DNA from: Candidatus Aminicenantes bacterium UBA2199
GTDB lineage: Bacteria > Acidobacteriota > Aminicenantia > UBA2199
Assembly (NCBI GenBank): GCA_002327965.1
Contig: DCVB01000055.1
Coordinates: forward strand, 1 to 26,595
Reading direction: 5' to 3'
DNA length: 26,595 nt
Below the pieces are notes generated by a model. It made no database searches. It worked only from the letters and a program-made list of their open reading frames with translations, and had not been told where the DNA came from. A program made the translations under genes and the position numbers. This document shows, piece after piece, positions 1 to 6,547 of this stretch (positions within the stretch are counted from its first letter, which is position 1; each line of letters begins with the position of its first letter).

Positions 1-34
1 ACGATTTATTTTGGACAGCAGTGCATCTTCTCTT

Positions 35-157
35 ACCCTAAACCGTAAACCGTCCACCCTAAACCGATTTCTTTTATTTCTGGCTGACACTAACACTTGA
101 CTTTGTATTGCCTGTATTGTCTTGCTGACACTGACACTGTCACTGACACTGTCACTT
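35..157. repeat. Intergenic short tandem repeats, 7-nt module then 6-nt module
   Basis: Positions 35-69 are five successive 7-nt units of the type ACCGTAA (variants ACCCTAA, ACCGTCC, ACCGATT). Positions 121-157 are 6-nt units of the type CTGACA/CTGTCA. The same two modules, in the same order and orientation, occur at 3258-3320, and in the opposite orientation at 1647-1724. The block fills the space upstream of the rpsT promoter. Positions 1-34 show nothing I recognise. Confidence 0.85.
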
Positions 158-165
158 AAAAAGCA

Positions 166-194
166 TTGACAGAACGGGTTATTTTGTGTATGAT
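166..194 (+). promoter_or_regulatory. Sigma-70-type promoter of rpsT
   Basis: TTGACA at 166-171, a 17-nt spacer, and TATGAT at 189-194. Transcription would start near 201, leaving a short leader with GGAGG at 207-211 before the ATG at 219. The promoter begins right after the 6-nt repeat block. It also shows that the in-frame GTG at 186 cannot be the start codon, because it lies inside the promoter. Confidence 0.8.
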
Positions 195-218
195 GACCGT
201 GATTCTGGAGGAATATCA

Positions 219-485
219 ATGGCAAATCATGACTCGGCCGTAAAGAAGCATCGGCAGGACGAAAAGAAGAGAATGGTCAACCGCAGCAACCGTTCCAAGA
301 TGAAGAATAAAATCAAGGCCCTGAGGAAGAAAGTCGAAGCCGGCCAGAAGGACGAGGCCGCCAAAATGCTTCCCAAGACCATTTCCATCATCGACATGAC
401 CGTGCGCAAGGGGACGATCCACAAGAACACCGGCTCGCGCTACAAATCACGGCTGCTGCACCTGGTCAACAAGAACGAAAAATAG
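219..485 (+). CDS. rpsT: 30S ribosomal protein S20
   Basis: This 88-residue, very basic protein has the usual length of bacterial S20, a primary binder of 16S rRNA in the small subunit. Recognisable S20 stretches are the N-terminal HDSAVKKHRQDEKKR and the C-terminal GTIHKNTGSRYKSRL. The start is the ATG at 219 (MANHDSAV), preceded by GGAGG at 207-211. An 11-codon upstream extension is rejected because it overlaps the promoter. The next gene begins 9 nt after the stop, so the two are probably co-transcribed. In many bacteria rpsT is autoregulated; no leader structure for that is visible here, and the leader would be only about 18 nt. Identification is secure. Confidence 0.96.
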   Translation: MANHDSAVKKHRQDEKKRMVNRSNRSKMKNKIKALRKKVEAGQKDEAAKMLPKTISIIDMTVRKGTIHKNTGSRYKSRLLHLVNKNEK

Positions 486-494
486 TCCCGCTGG

Positions 495-1256
495 ATGGCC
501 CTGCCCCGCGGCTATATTTCCCATAGCCAAATCCGTGCCTACAAGGAATGCCCGAGAAAATACCGGTTGGCCTATGTCGAGAACATCCAGCCGCCCGGCA
601 ACGATAAAGTATTTCTCGGCGAGATCTTCCACTACGCCATCGAGCATTATTTCCTGCAGCGCATAGGCGGCGTCTTGCCGACAGACGAGGAACTGGAGGA
701 TTACTTCCGCTCGCGGTTCGACACGGATGCCTCCAATCGCGATATCTCCTGGCGGTCGCCGCGCGACGAGACCCGGCAGCGGGGGCTGGCCTTTCTGAGG
801 CATTTCCTGCGCAGTGTCGCCCCGTATACGCGTCCTTTGATGGTGGAAAAGGAGCTGGGCGCCGAACTCCCCGGCAGCGGGGTGCTTCTGAAAGGGGTCA
901 TCGACCTGGTCGAGGAGGACTTCAGCATCACCGACTTCAAGACCACGACCGGCCGCTGGAGCGAAAGCCGGGCGCGAAATTCGCCGCAGATGATCATTTA
1001 CAAGTACCTTTTCGACCGCAGTTTCGGCCCGCTGCCGGCCAACCTGAAATATGAGGTCTTTTATGGCAGGAATGCGGGCAACGTGCGCCATCAGACACTG
1101 CGCGTGATCCCCGACGCAGGCGCCACGGAGGCGCTCCTGGTCATGATCGAAGACGTGGTGCAGCGCATCGGCGCCGGCGTCTTCCCGGCCAGCGAAACCT
1201 CCTTATGCCGCCATTGCGAGTTTCGTGCCGCCTGCCGGGACATGGGCCCGGCCTGA
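495..1256 (+). CDS. Cas4/AddB-like PD-(D/E)XK nuclease with predicted Fe-S cluster
   Basis: 253 residues, matching the RecB-family exonuclease domain seen in Cas4 and the AddB C-terminus. Visible motifs are G42-x3-H46, E118, D137 in GVIDL, D147-F-K149 (ITDFKT), and Q165-x3-Y169. Together these form a complete metal-dependent nuclease site. Cys19 (ECPRKY) with C238, C241 and C247 (LCRHCEFRAAC) reproduces the split four-cysteine arrangement that holds a 4Fe-4S cluster in AddB and Cas4. No helicase domain, cas gene or CRISPR array is nearby, so it stands alone. The likely role is single-strand DNA exonuclease activity in repair, but this is inferred. It starts 9 nt after rpsT and probably shares its transcript. 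There is no strong Shine-Dalgarno sequence, only GCTGG just before the ATG. Confidence 0.85.
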   Translation: MALPRGYISHSQIRAYKECPRKYRLAYVENIQPPGNDKVFLGEIFHYAIEHYFLQRIGGVLPTDEELEDYFRSRFDTDASNRDISWRSPRDETRQRGLAFLRHFLRSVAPYTRPLMVEKELGAELPGSGVLLKGVIDLVEEDFSITDFKTTTGRWSESRARNSPQMIIYKYLFDRSFGPLPANLKYEVFYGRNAGNVRHQTLRVIPDAGATEALLVMIEDVVQRIGAGVFPASETSLCRHCEFRAACRDMGPA

Positions 1257-1274
1257 AGATCGGGAAAATCCCGG

Positions 1275-1303
1275 TTGACATTCCCTGCGATCCAGGACAT
1301 ACT
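1275..1303 (+). promoter_or_regulatory. Predicted promoter of the PilZ gene
   Basis: TTGACA at 1275-1280, a 17-nt spacer, and CATACT (4 of 6 consensus) at 1298-1303, 31 nt before the PilZ ATG. A possible TTG start at 1275 falls on the -35 box itself and is therefore discarded. Confidence 0.6.
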
Positions 1304-1334
1304 TTTATCAGCGGATCGATTCCGGAGAGATGCC

Positions 1335-1646
1335 ATGGACAAAAGACGTGACCATCGGGTCCAGAAAAAGCTGCCCGTGCGCTTCTATTACAACGGCCAC
1401 GGGTTTCTTTCCTTTACCGGCGACATCTCGCGCCGGGGTGTTTTCATCCAGACCCCCCATCCCTGCCCCGCCGGCAAGGGGATCAATGTCGAGTTCGAGG
1501 GCCGGGGGGAGAAGGTCAGCCTGGCCGGATTCATCATCTGGAGCAAGGATGACCTGGGCAAGCCCTGGCTGCTCTTCCCCGGCGGCATGGGAGTGCAGCT
1601 GCTGAACTACCAGAAGGAGGCGTTCCAGGCCTTGGTCGGGGAATAA
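1335..1646 (+). CDS. PilZ domain protein, predicted c-di-GMP receptor
   Basis: A 103-residue single-domain protein. The two c-di-GMP-binding signatures of PilZ are intact: R4-x3-R8 (RRDHR) near the N-terminus and D30-x-S32-x-x-G35 (DISRRG). They are followed by beta-rich segments such as VSLAGFIIWS and the closing GMGVQLL. Single PilZ domains act as cytoplasmic c-di-GMP sensors that contact motility, secretion or polysaccharide machinery; no partner is encoded nearby. The start at 1335 is chosen because GGAG lies 7 nt upstream and the signature begins immediately after it. The gene has its own promoter at 1275-1303. A repeat element begins at the first base after its stop codon. Confidence 0.88.
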   Translation: MDKRRDHRVQKKLPVRFYYNGHGFLSFTGDISRRGVFIQTPHPCPAGKGINVEFEGRGEKVSLAGFIIWSKDDLGKPWLLFPGGMGVQLLNYQKEAFQALVGE

Positions 1647-1918
1647 GACAAGTGTCAGTGACAGTGTCAGTGTCAGCAAGAAAGAAAGTAATCGGTTTAC
1701 GGTGGACGGTTTAGGGTTGACGGTCAGGGTAGCAATACGAAGACTTAAATTCCAAATCTCAAATTCCAAATAACAAACAATATCCAAATCCCAAATTCCA
1801 ATTTCCAAAACGAAAGCCCCTTCCGAGATGACTGGATTCTCTTCGTTTGGGTCATTCGGAAATTGGAATTTGGAATTTATTTGGAATTTGGTGCTTGGGA
1901 TTTGGAATTTGAGTCCTA
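1647..1918. repeat. Composite repeat element, forward copy (6-nt module, 7-nt module, long inverted-repeat core)
   Basis: This fills the convergent gap between the PilZ gene and the AhpD-like gene. It starts with 6-nt GTGTCA-type units (1651-1676), then five 7-nt units of type TTACGGT (1690-1724), a linker, and from 1747 a run of 7-nt AAATTCC-type units. The run reappears in inverted form at about 1859-1912 as GGAATTTGGAATTT. The two arms could fold into a long stem around a loop at about 1808-1855. A closely similar element in reverse orientation lies at 3068-3320, sharing the module order, linkers and loop-side words such as AAAGCCCCTT. Positions 1919-2012 show nothing recognisable. Confidence 0.9.
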
Positions 1919-2012
1919 CTAATACCTTTTTTACACCTAAAATCCCGAACCTTGCACCGATTCCCAGTTCTGATCCCTTCTCGGGTCACGCCTAGTTGTT
2001 CTGCCCCGTCGA

Positions 2013-2357
2013 TCACTTTTGGCTTTCCAGTTCCTCCAGGAAATCTACGGCGCGGCGCAGATGCGGGATGACGATCGAGCCGCCCACGACCAGGGCGATA
2101 TGAAAAGCCTCGAGGATCTCCTCGCTGCCCGCTCCCCTTTCCCTGGCCTGGATCAGATGGTAGGAGACGCAATCGTCGCAGCGCAGCACCAGGGAAGCGG
2201 TCAGGCCGAGCAGTTCCTTGGTCTTGCCGTCCAGGGCCCCGGGCTGATAGGCCTGCTCGTCCAGGGCGAAAAAGCGCTTGATCCCCAGGTTGCCCCTTTC
2301 CAGGATCCTGGCGTTCATCTTCTGGCGAAAACGGGTGAATTCATCGAAGCGCCCCAT
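2013..2357 (-). CDS. Carboxymuconolactone decarboxylase / AhpD-like family protein
   Basis: 114 residues, all alpha by appearance. It carries the family's active-site pattern E48-x11-C60-x2-C63-x3-H67 (KELLGL ... RCDDCVSYH). The CxxC plus His arrangement is characteristic of AhpD-like peroxidase or thiol-disulfide members rather than true decarboxylases. The tail HLRRAVDFLEEL is also typical of small CMD proteins. The probable role is thiol-based redox or peroxide handling in the cytoplasm; the substrate is unknown. It starts 4 nt downstream of the chagasin-like gene, so the two form an operon. The pair is bracketed by inverted copies of the composite repeat. Confidence 0.88.
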   Translation of the reverse strand: MGRFDEFTRFRQKMNARILERGNLGIKRFFALDEQAYQPGALDGKTKELLGLTASLVLRCDDCVSYHLIQARERGAGSEEILEAFHIALVVGGSIVIPHLRRAVDFLEELESQK

Positions 2358-2361
2358 GGCT

Positions 2362-2802
2362 CTACTTGTTTTCCACGGCTTCGATCTTCACCTGGAACAC
2401 GTGCGACTTTTCGGGTTTGGCATCGCTCTCCCAGGGCCGGACGTACTTCATGGCGATCTCGGCCTCGCCCGCCTTCAGGGCCTTGAAAGTCCAGCGGAAC
2501 GTCTCACCGCCGCCCACCCTGTGCGGGTCCTTTTCCTTTTCCTCGATCGTTTCCCCCTGGAATTCCAGGAGTTCCTTGTCGGGTTCAGCGGCGAGGGTCC
2601 AACTGTAACCGGTCCCGGGCCGGCCCTGGAAGCTCAGGGCGAACGTCTGCCCCGGCTCGACGCGGATGAGGGTGTTTTCCTCCGGCGACATGGCGAAAAC
2701 GGGCATGGGCACCTCCCCGGAAACCTGGCTTTGGGATTTTGGCGCCGCGGCGCATGTCGCCAATGCCAGGACACTTGCAAGCAAGCACAGAGTTGTTTTC
2801 AT
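2362..2802 (-). CDS. Chagasin-type cysteine protease inhibitor (family I42), exported
   Basis: 146 residues with an N-terminal signal sequence (residues 1 to about 20, hydrophobic core LCLLASVLALA). All three inhibitory loops of the I42/chagasin family are visible: RPGTGYSW at 61-68 (family NPTTGY-x-W), VGGGETFRWTF from 96, and YVRPWE at 120-125. In characterised members these loops occupy the active site of papain-like proteases. The ATCA context resembles a lipobox, but Thr at -1 is atypical, so periplasmic release is as likely as lipidation. The start is supported by GGGTGAGG upstream. It is the first gene of a two-gene operon with the AhpD-like gene. Whether it protects against host, prey or self proteases cannot be told here; no papain-like protease is encoded nearby. 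Confidence 0.88.
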   Translation of the reverse strand: MKTTLCLLASVLALATCAAAPKSQSQVSGEVPMPVFAMSPEENTLIRVEPGQTFALSFQGRPGTGYSWTLAAEPDKELLEFQGETIEEKEKDPHRVGGGETFRWTFKALKAGEAEIAMKYVRPWESDAKPEKSHVFQVKIEAVENK

Positions 2803-2819
2803 TGCAGCCTCACCCTTTA

Positions 2820-2848
2820 ATCATAATCCCAGAAGCGCAAATACGCAA
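2820..2848 (-). promoter_or_regulatory. Possible promoter of the chagasin-like gene
   Basis: On the minus strand TATGAT (2825-2820) is preceded after 17 nt by TTGCGT (2848-2843). The -10 box is good and the -35 box is weak. It lies 17 nt upstream of the ATG. Confidence 0.35.
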
Positions 2849-2878
2849 ATGATTCATTCAGTCAATGACCCAAACGAA

Positions 2879-3037
2879 CCGGGCGAGAGGCATGAGGTGA
2901 GAGGACAGAAGTCAGACGACAGAGGGCAGGAGTCAGAGACGAGATACGGAAGGGGATGCAATCGGCGCAGGGTTCAGGGCGCAAGGTAGCAGCAAAGCAG
3001 CGATCTTCGTGACGCGTAACGCGTGACGCGTGACGCG
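2879..3037. repeat. Two further 7-nt repeat modules (AGAGGAC type and CGTGACG type)
   Basis: From about 2879 to 2941 the sequence keeps a 7-nt register of purine-rich units (AGAGGAC, AGAAGTC, AGACGAC, AGAGGGC, AGGAGTC, AGAGACG). At 3008-3037 there are four CGTGACG/CGTAACG units plus a partial one; the same module occurs at 18597, 18922 (inverted), 23371 (inverted) and 26358. Positions 2942-3007 are not clearly periodic. Together with the next element they fill the gap between the chagasin-like gene and the hydrolase gene, and no credible gene lies there. Confidence 0.85.
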
Positions 3038-3067
3038 AAAGAGATACAATAGTACGTTGCCTGGCTT

Positions 3068-3320
3068 AGGAATCAAATTCCAAAAAACAAATTCCAAATC
3101 CCAAACAAGCACCAAATTCCAATTACCAAATGACCAAAACAAAGAAAAAAGTATTGCAAGGGGCTTTTGTTTTGGAAATTGGAATTTGGAATTTGGATAT
3201 TGTTTGTTATTTGGAATTTGGGATTTGGAATTTAAGTCTTCGTATTGCAGTTTTCTGACCGTCAACCGTAAACCGTCCACCCTAAACCGATTACTTTTCT
3301 TTGTTGCCGACACTGACACT
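3068..3320. repeat. Composite repeat element, reverse copy
   Basis: This is the reverse-complement counterpart of the element at 1647-1918. AAATTCC-type inverted-repeat arms lie at about 3068-3125 and 3172-3235, around a loop containing AAGGGGCTTTTG. They are followed by the linker CTTCGTATTGCAG, five 7-nt ACCGTCA-type units at 3258-3292, and GACACT units at 3310-3320. It runs into the 3' end of the hydrolase gene, whose stop codon (3293-3291) lies in the element. The loop and linkers are conserved between copies, so this is a dispersed family and not only low-complexity drift. Confidence 0.88.
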
Positions 3321-4004
3321 CCCGCCAGCGGATAGCTGATCCAGCCAGGAAACCGCCTCCATGGCCAGGTCAGTGGGAGGCCAGTTGTGCTTGCCGGGAA
3401 ATACTATCAACCGGCAGGGGCTCCCCTGCCGGCGAAGATCCTTTTCCAGTTCCTTCATCTCCTGGAAATTGAAGTCCTGACGGCCCACGGTACCGAACCA
3501 GGGAATGGCGGCCATGTCCGCGGGTGCCAGCCACTCGGGCAGCCCGCCGCCGCAGGCGATCACGCCGGCGGTCCGGATCTCCAGGATGCGCGCCAGGGCG
3601 CAGGCCACGCGCGCGCCGCCGGAGAATCCCGCCGAGTAAACCCGCGTTTCGTCGATGCGCAGGCGGGCGCGCGTGTCTTCCCACATGGCCCAGGCGGCGA
3701 GGTAGATGTCCTTCCAGGGCCCATTGCGCGAATTGTTCGACGCCGCCAGTATCCAGCCGTGCTTCTCCGCCGCCTCGCTGAACAGGGAGGCGGGAATGGC
3801 GCCGCGGCCGTTCGGATCAAAACAATAGAGGACGGGCCAGCGCCGTCCCGTGTCATACCCCGATGGCAGGTAGAGGACATAGCTTTGCTCCGGTTCCCGC
3901 AGGGAAATGACGGGATCGATGACCTGGGCGCGCGGAAAGGCCTCATCGGCCTGCGCGGGCAGCGCCGCCAACAGGAGCAGTTCCAGCAGAAGCAGACCCC
4001 GCAT
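3291..4004 (-). CDS. Exported alpha/beta hydrolase, esterase-like
   Basis: 237 residues with an N-terminal signal peptide (residues 1-19, LLLLELLLLAALPAQA). The fold is that of small esterase/dienelactone-type hydrolases. The nucleophile elbow is G126-F-S128-G-G, the probable acid is D177 (GRQDF) and the base is H206 (PGKHNWPP). YVLYLPSGYD and PVLYCFDPNGRG are the usual N-terminal strands and oxyanion region. The substrate is unknown; family members cleave esters in the periplasm. It starts 9 nt after ilvE and is probably co-transcribed with it, although no strong ribosome binding site is seen. The last ten residues (GSVSVGNKEK) and the stop are encoded by the intergenic repeat, so the native C-terminus was probably altered by the repeat. 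Confidence 0.8.
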   Translation of the reverse strand: MRGLLLLELLLLAALPAQADEAFPRAQVIDPVISLREPEQSYVLYLPSGYDTGRRWPVLYCFDPNGRGAIPASLFSEAAEKHGWILAASNNSRNGPWKDIYLAAWAMWEDTRARLRIDETRVYSAGFSGGARVACALARILEIRTAGVIACGGGLPEWLAPADMAAIPWFGTVGRQDFNFQEMKELEKDLRRQGSPCRLIVFPGKHNWPPTDLAMEAVSWLDQLSAGGSVSVGNKEK

Positions 4005-4013
4005 ATGCCGTGT

Positions 4014-5087
4014 CTACTTGACGACGTAGATCCAGCCGTGCCGGTCCTCCAGCTCGCCATACTGGATCCCGGTCAGCGTGTCGAAGAGTTTCCTGGCCCA
4101 GGGACCGGTCCGGCCGCCGTCAATGGTATAGTCCTTGCCGCGGTAGCCGATCTTGCCCACCGGGCTGATGACCGCCGCCGTGCCGGCGCCGAAGATCTCG
4201 CTCACCCGGCCCGAGGCGATGCCCTCGACGACCTCGTCGATGGCGATGCGGCGCTCTTCGCACTGGATGCCCAGCTCCGGGGCCAGCTCCAGCACCGACT
4301 TGCGGGTGATGCCCTTCAGGATCGTCCCGCCCAGCGCCGGCGTGACCAGCTTGCCGTCGATGACGAAGAAGATGTTCATGGCGCCGACTTCCTCGACGTA
4401 GCGGTGCTCGCCGGCGTCCAGCCAGAGGACCTGGCTGTATCCCTTTTGGGTCGCCTCCAGGGTGGCCAGCAGGCTGCCGGCATAGTTGCCGCCGGTCTTG
4501 GCCTCGCCGGTGCCGCCGCTGCCGGCGCGGGAATACGTATCGCTCACCCAGAGGCCGACCGGGTTGAATCCTTCCTTGAAGTACGGCCCCACCGGCGAGA
4601 GGATGATGAAGAAAAGGTACTCGCTGGAGGGCTTGATGCCCAGCGCCGCCTCGGTTCCAATCACCGTCGGCCGCACGTAAAGGCTCGCGCCCTTTTGGGC
4701 CGGCACCCAGCGCTCCTCGACCTTGAGCAGCGCGCATTCGGCCTCCAGTACCGAATCCTCCGGGATCTCCGGCATGCACATGCGGCTCAGGGAGCGGTTC
4801 AGGCGCCGGGCGTTCTCCTGGGGACGGAACATCAGGATCTCGCCCCGGGGCGACTTGTAGGCCTTCTGCCCCTCGAACACCTCCTGGCTGTAGTGCAGGA
4901 CGTTGGCCGAGGGTTCGATCTGCAGCGGCCCGTAGGGCCGGATCCGGGGACGGCACCAGCCCGATCCCGGGGTGAACTCCATGGTGAACATGTGGTCGGT
5001 GAAATTGCGGCCGAACGGCAGCTTCAAAGGGTCGTCGAAAAGGGGTTTGCGCCTTTCCTGGGGTACCAGTTCCCGGGCGATATCCAT
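4014..5087 (-). CDS. ilvE: Branched-chain amino acid aminotransferase
   Basis: 357-residue class IV PLP aminotransferase of the long BCAT type also found in eukaryotes. It transfers the amino group between Leu/Ile/Val and 2-oxoglutarate in the cytoplasm. The PLP lysine is K197 in EAKTGGNYAGS; VEEVGAMNIFF (around 232-242) is the conserved cofactor-binding segment; HYSQEVFEGQKAY is the substrate-site region; FGAGTAAVISPV is the phosphate-binding region. The start at 5087 (MDIAREL) is preceded by AAGGAGGA at ideal distance, whereas an in-frame upstream ATG lacks any signal and would overlap mpl. The hydrolase gene follows 9 nt downstream. A promoter whose -35 box overlaps the mpl stop codon probably drives it. 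Confidence 0.95.
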   Translation of the reverse strand: MDIARELVPQERRKPLFDDPLKLPFGRNFTDHMFTMEFTPGSGWCRPRIRPYGPLQIEPSANVLHYSQEVFEGQKAYKSPRGEILMFRPQENARRLNRSLSRMCMPEIPEDSVLEAECALLKVEERWVPAQKGASLYVRPTVIGTEAALGIKPSSEYLFFIILSPVGPYFKEGFNPVGLWVSDTYSRAGSGGTGEAKTGGNYAGSLLATLEATQKGYSQVLWLDAGEHRYVEEVGAMNIFFVIDGKLVTPALGGTILKGITRKSVLELAPELGIQCEERRIAIDEVVEGIASGRVSEIFGAGTAAVISPVGKIGYRGKDYTIDGGRTGPWARKLFDTLTGIQYGELEDRHGWIYVVK

Positions 5088-5118
5088 GTTGGCTCCTCCT
5101 TGTCCGTTTTGAATTTTC

Positions 5119-5147
5119 AATCTTAGCGGCTGGCGTCGTTTTGTCAA
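5119..5147 (-). promoter_or_regulatory. Predicted promoter of ilvE, -35 overlapping the mpl stop codon
   Basis: On the minus strand TTGACA (5147-5142) includes the TGA stop of mpl. After 16 or 17 nt come TAAGAT (5125-5120) or AAGATT (5124-5119). The -35 is perfect and the -10 moderate. The strong AAGGAGGA site and the 5087 start follow. Confidence 0.5.
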
Positions 5148-6547
5148 GTGGGCCCGCCGGCGCACAGGGACCGCACCCAGTCGCTGTAGGCGCGCACGTC
5201 GCCGTTGGACAGGTGGATGACGACCTGGGCGGCGGCGAGGTCCAGGGCGGCGACACGGGCCCGGATCTCCCCTTCATCGGCGCAGACGCACGCCTTTCTG
5301 CCGCGTTCTTCAAGATCAGCGCGCAGCGCCTCGACCGAGAGGCGCTCCCCCGCCGGGATCTTCTCCTTGTCAAAGACGTCCTGGATGAGGATCTCATCGG
5401 CCCGTCCCAGGGCGTCCGGCAGCCGCTCCTGGAAAAAGTTGCGCCGCAGGCTCCAGGAACGCGGCTCGAACACCGCGATGATCCGCCGTCCGGGATACGT
5501 GTCGGGCAGGCCGGCCAGCACGCTGGCGATGGCTGTCGGGTGGTGGGCGAAATCGCTGAGGAATACCGTATTCCCGGCGCGTCCCAGCAGGGTCAGCCGC
5601 CTTTCCACCCCCTGGAAAGTGGCGACCGCACGCTCCACAAGCGCCGGCTCCAGGCCCAGCTCCGCGCCCAGCAGGATGCCGGCGGCCAGGTTCCAGGCGT
5701 TGTAGGGCCCGGGCTGGGGCGAGTGAAAGGGCCGCTTGCGGCCGTTCACGGCCAGGGAGAATGAATAGCCGCCGTTTTCGGGCCGCAGCCCGGATATCTC
5801 GCCCTCGCACCCGCGGCCGCCGTAGAAAACGACCGGCGTGAACGAGCGCTCGACCGCCTGCCGGGCCATGGCATAGTCGCCGTTGACGATGATGCGGCCG
5901 CTGCCCGGGACCTGGTTGACCAGGTTGCGGAAACTCTGCAGGTAGGCCGCCGCGCTGGGATAGAAATCGATGTGGTCATGCTCCAGGGCGGTGATCAGCA
6001 ACAGTTCGGGCCGGTACTTGAAGAACTTGGCCGAGCGGTCGAAGAACGCCGTCTCGTATTCGTCCCCCTCGCTGACGAAGAAGTCGCCGGCGGCCAATCG
6101 GAAATTGGCGGTAAAATTACCCGGCTTGCCGCCGATGAAAAACCCGGGGCGCAGGCCGGCGACCTCCAGCATGTGGGCCACGAACGAAGCGCTGGTGGTC
6201 TTGCCGTGGCTGCCGGCCACCACCACGGAACGCTTGCCGCGGATGAAATGACGCCGCAGGGCTTCGGCCATCGAGAGATATTCCAGGCGGCGGTCGAGGA
6301 TGAATTCGGCCTCGGGGTTGCCGCGGCTGATGGTGTTGCCGATCACGCACAAATCGACCCCGGCGGGGATGTTGCCGGCGTCGTACCCCTGGAACAGCGT
6401 GACCCCCAGGTCGGCGAGCAGCCGGTCCACCGGCGGATAGAAGCGGCTGTCCGAGCCGTAGACCCGCCAGCCGGCCTCCTTGAAAAGGCCGGCCAGGGCG
6501 CTCATGCCCGTTCCGGCGATGCCGCTGAGGAAGACCTTCTTCACCAT
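5144..6547 (-). CDS. mpl: UDP-N-acetylmuramate:L-alanyl-gamma-D-glutamyl-meso-diaminopimelate ligase
   Basis: 467-residue Mur ligase. The N-terminal GIAGTGMSALA (9-19) is the Rossmann loop, AGSHGKTT (111-118) the ATP P-loop, and EHDHIDFY (189-196) the metal/ATP region; a C-terminal ligase domain ends near residue 460. The sequence EGDEYETAFFDRSAKF (from 160) is typical of Mpl, whereas MurC has an EADESD-type stretch there, so I call it Mpl rather than MurC. Mpl attaches recycled tripeptide directly to UDP-MurNAc in the cytoplasm. Its start overlaps the end of the LD-carboxypeptidase gene by 7 nt, which makes translational coupling likely and fits the same recycling route. MurC cannot be fully excluded without alignment. 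Confidence 0.87.
   Translation of the reverse strand: MVKKVFLSGIAGTGMSALAGLFKEAGWRVYGSDSRFYPPVDRLLADLGVTLFQGYDAGNIPAGVDLCVIGNTISRGNPEAEFILDRRLEYLSMAEALRRHFIRGKRSVVVAGSHGKTTSASFVAHMLEVAGLRPGFFIGGKPGNFTANFRLAAGDFFVSEGDEYETAFFDRSAKFFKYRPELLLITALEHDHIDFYPSAAAYLQSFRNLVNQVPGSGRIIVNGDYAMARQAVERSFTPVVFYGGRGCEGEISGLRPENGGYSFSLAVNGRKRPFHSPQPGPYNAWNLAAGILLGAELGLEPALVERAVATFQGVERRLTLLGRAGNTVFLSDFAHHPTAIASVLAGLPDTYPGRRIIAVFEPRSWSLRRNFFQERLPDALGRADEILIQDVFDKEKIPAGERLSVEALRADLEERGRKACVCADEGEIRARVAALDLAAAQVVIHLSNGDVRAYSDWVRSLCAGGPT

Noticed and set aside
2933..3335. Frames on both strands between the chagasin-like gene and the hydrolase gene
   Set aside because: They translate the AAATTCC and ACCGTAA repeat modules and have no protein-like features.
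3387..5126. 579-residue plus-strand open frame opposite ilvE and the hydrolase gene
   Set aside because: It is a high-GC antisense shadow with low-complexity Ala/Gly/Asp/Arg composition and no domain; the minus strand genes there are unmistakable.
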